Origin: DASUBV01 sp035532295
Lineage (GTDB): Bacteria > Actinomycetota > Actinomycetes > Streptosporangiales > Streptosporangiaceae
DNA: 13,069 nt
Direction of reading: 5' to 3'
Assembly: GCA_035532295.1 (NCBI GenBank)
Contig: DATKRH010000326.1
Location: 1-13,069 of the forward strand
In this document: one piece after another, positions 13,068-13,069 of the stretch
Position numbering within the stretch: position 1 is the stretch's first letter
How the letters are laid out: the number at the start of each line of letters is the position of its first letter
Program-made: the position numbers and the translations under genes
Notes under the pieces: generated by a model
The model's input: only the letters and a program-made list of their open reading frames with translations
Databases searched by the model: none
Told to the model about the DNA's origin: nothing

Positions 13068-13069
13068 CT

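Noticed and set aside
12531..13069. Plus-strand frame from ATG 12531 (TGATG overlap), open to the window end
   Set aside because: Arg/Pro/Gly-rich product that runs antisense to the recognisable winged-helix C-terminus; probably lack of stops due to high GC.

Overview
The window is chromosomal DNA from a high-GC actinobacterium. The signs are G/C-ending codons, many GTG starts, GTGA/ATGA stop-start overlaps, and a right end carrying replication-relaxation and DUF2637 genes, which are typical of actinobacterial plasmids and integrative elements. A member of Streptomycetales or Streptosporangiales is likely, but the sequence does not settle the genus.

Left part (about 35-10160, minus strand). 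One tightly packed operon runs right to left. In transcription order it holds: a promoter-like block with three 11-bp-phased GTCAGSS heptamers (the spacing and motif of SARP activator sites) and a TATAAA box; a possible 61-aa small protein or peptide; a fused nucleotidyltransferase plus APH-fold kinase; a family 2 glycosyltransferase; a stand-alone APH-fold kinase; an SDR dehydrogenase; a Gfo/Idh/MocA dehydrogenase; an unusual fusion of a HAD phosphatase to an ADP-ribosylglycohydrolase; an HPr-kinase-like P-loop protein; a NUDIX hydrolase; and a third APH-fold kinase. Most junctions overlap by 4 bp, so the genes probably work together. The content suggests a phosphosugar or nucleotide-linked pathway: phosphorylate, activate to an NDP-derivative, oxidise or reduce, transfer to an acceptor, and remove phosphate or nucleotide groups. 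No scaffold synthase (PKS, NRPS, YcaO, lanthipeptide enzyme) or transporter is in the window, and the product is unknown. This operon is the best candidate for an undescribed system.

Middle (9973-10506). No confident gene. The left part holds the regulatory block. The right part is GC-rich, with one perfect 8-bp-stem palindrome.

Right part (10507-12531, plus strand). A different, even more GC-rich module: a replication-relaxation family protein, a DUF2637 membrane protein broken by a one-base frameshift, and a small Ala/Arg/Pro-rich protein. All are joined by GTGA overlaps and look like a remnant or edge of a plasmid or integrative element. After about 300 bp with a GGCCT tandem repeat, the window ends in the C-terminal piece of a winged-helix (HTH_42/YcaQ-like) protein on the minus strand, whose tail looks altered.
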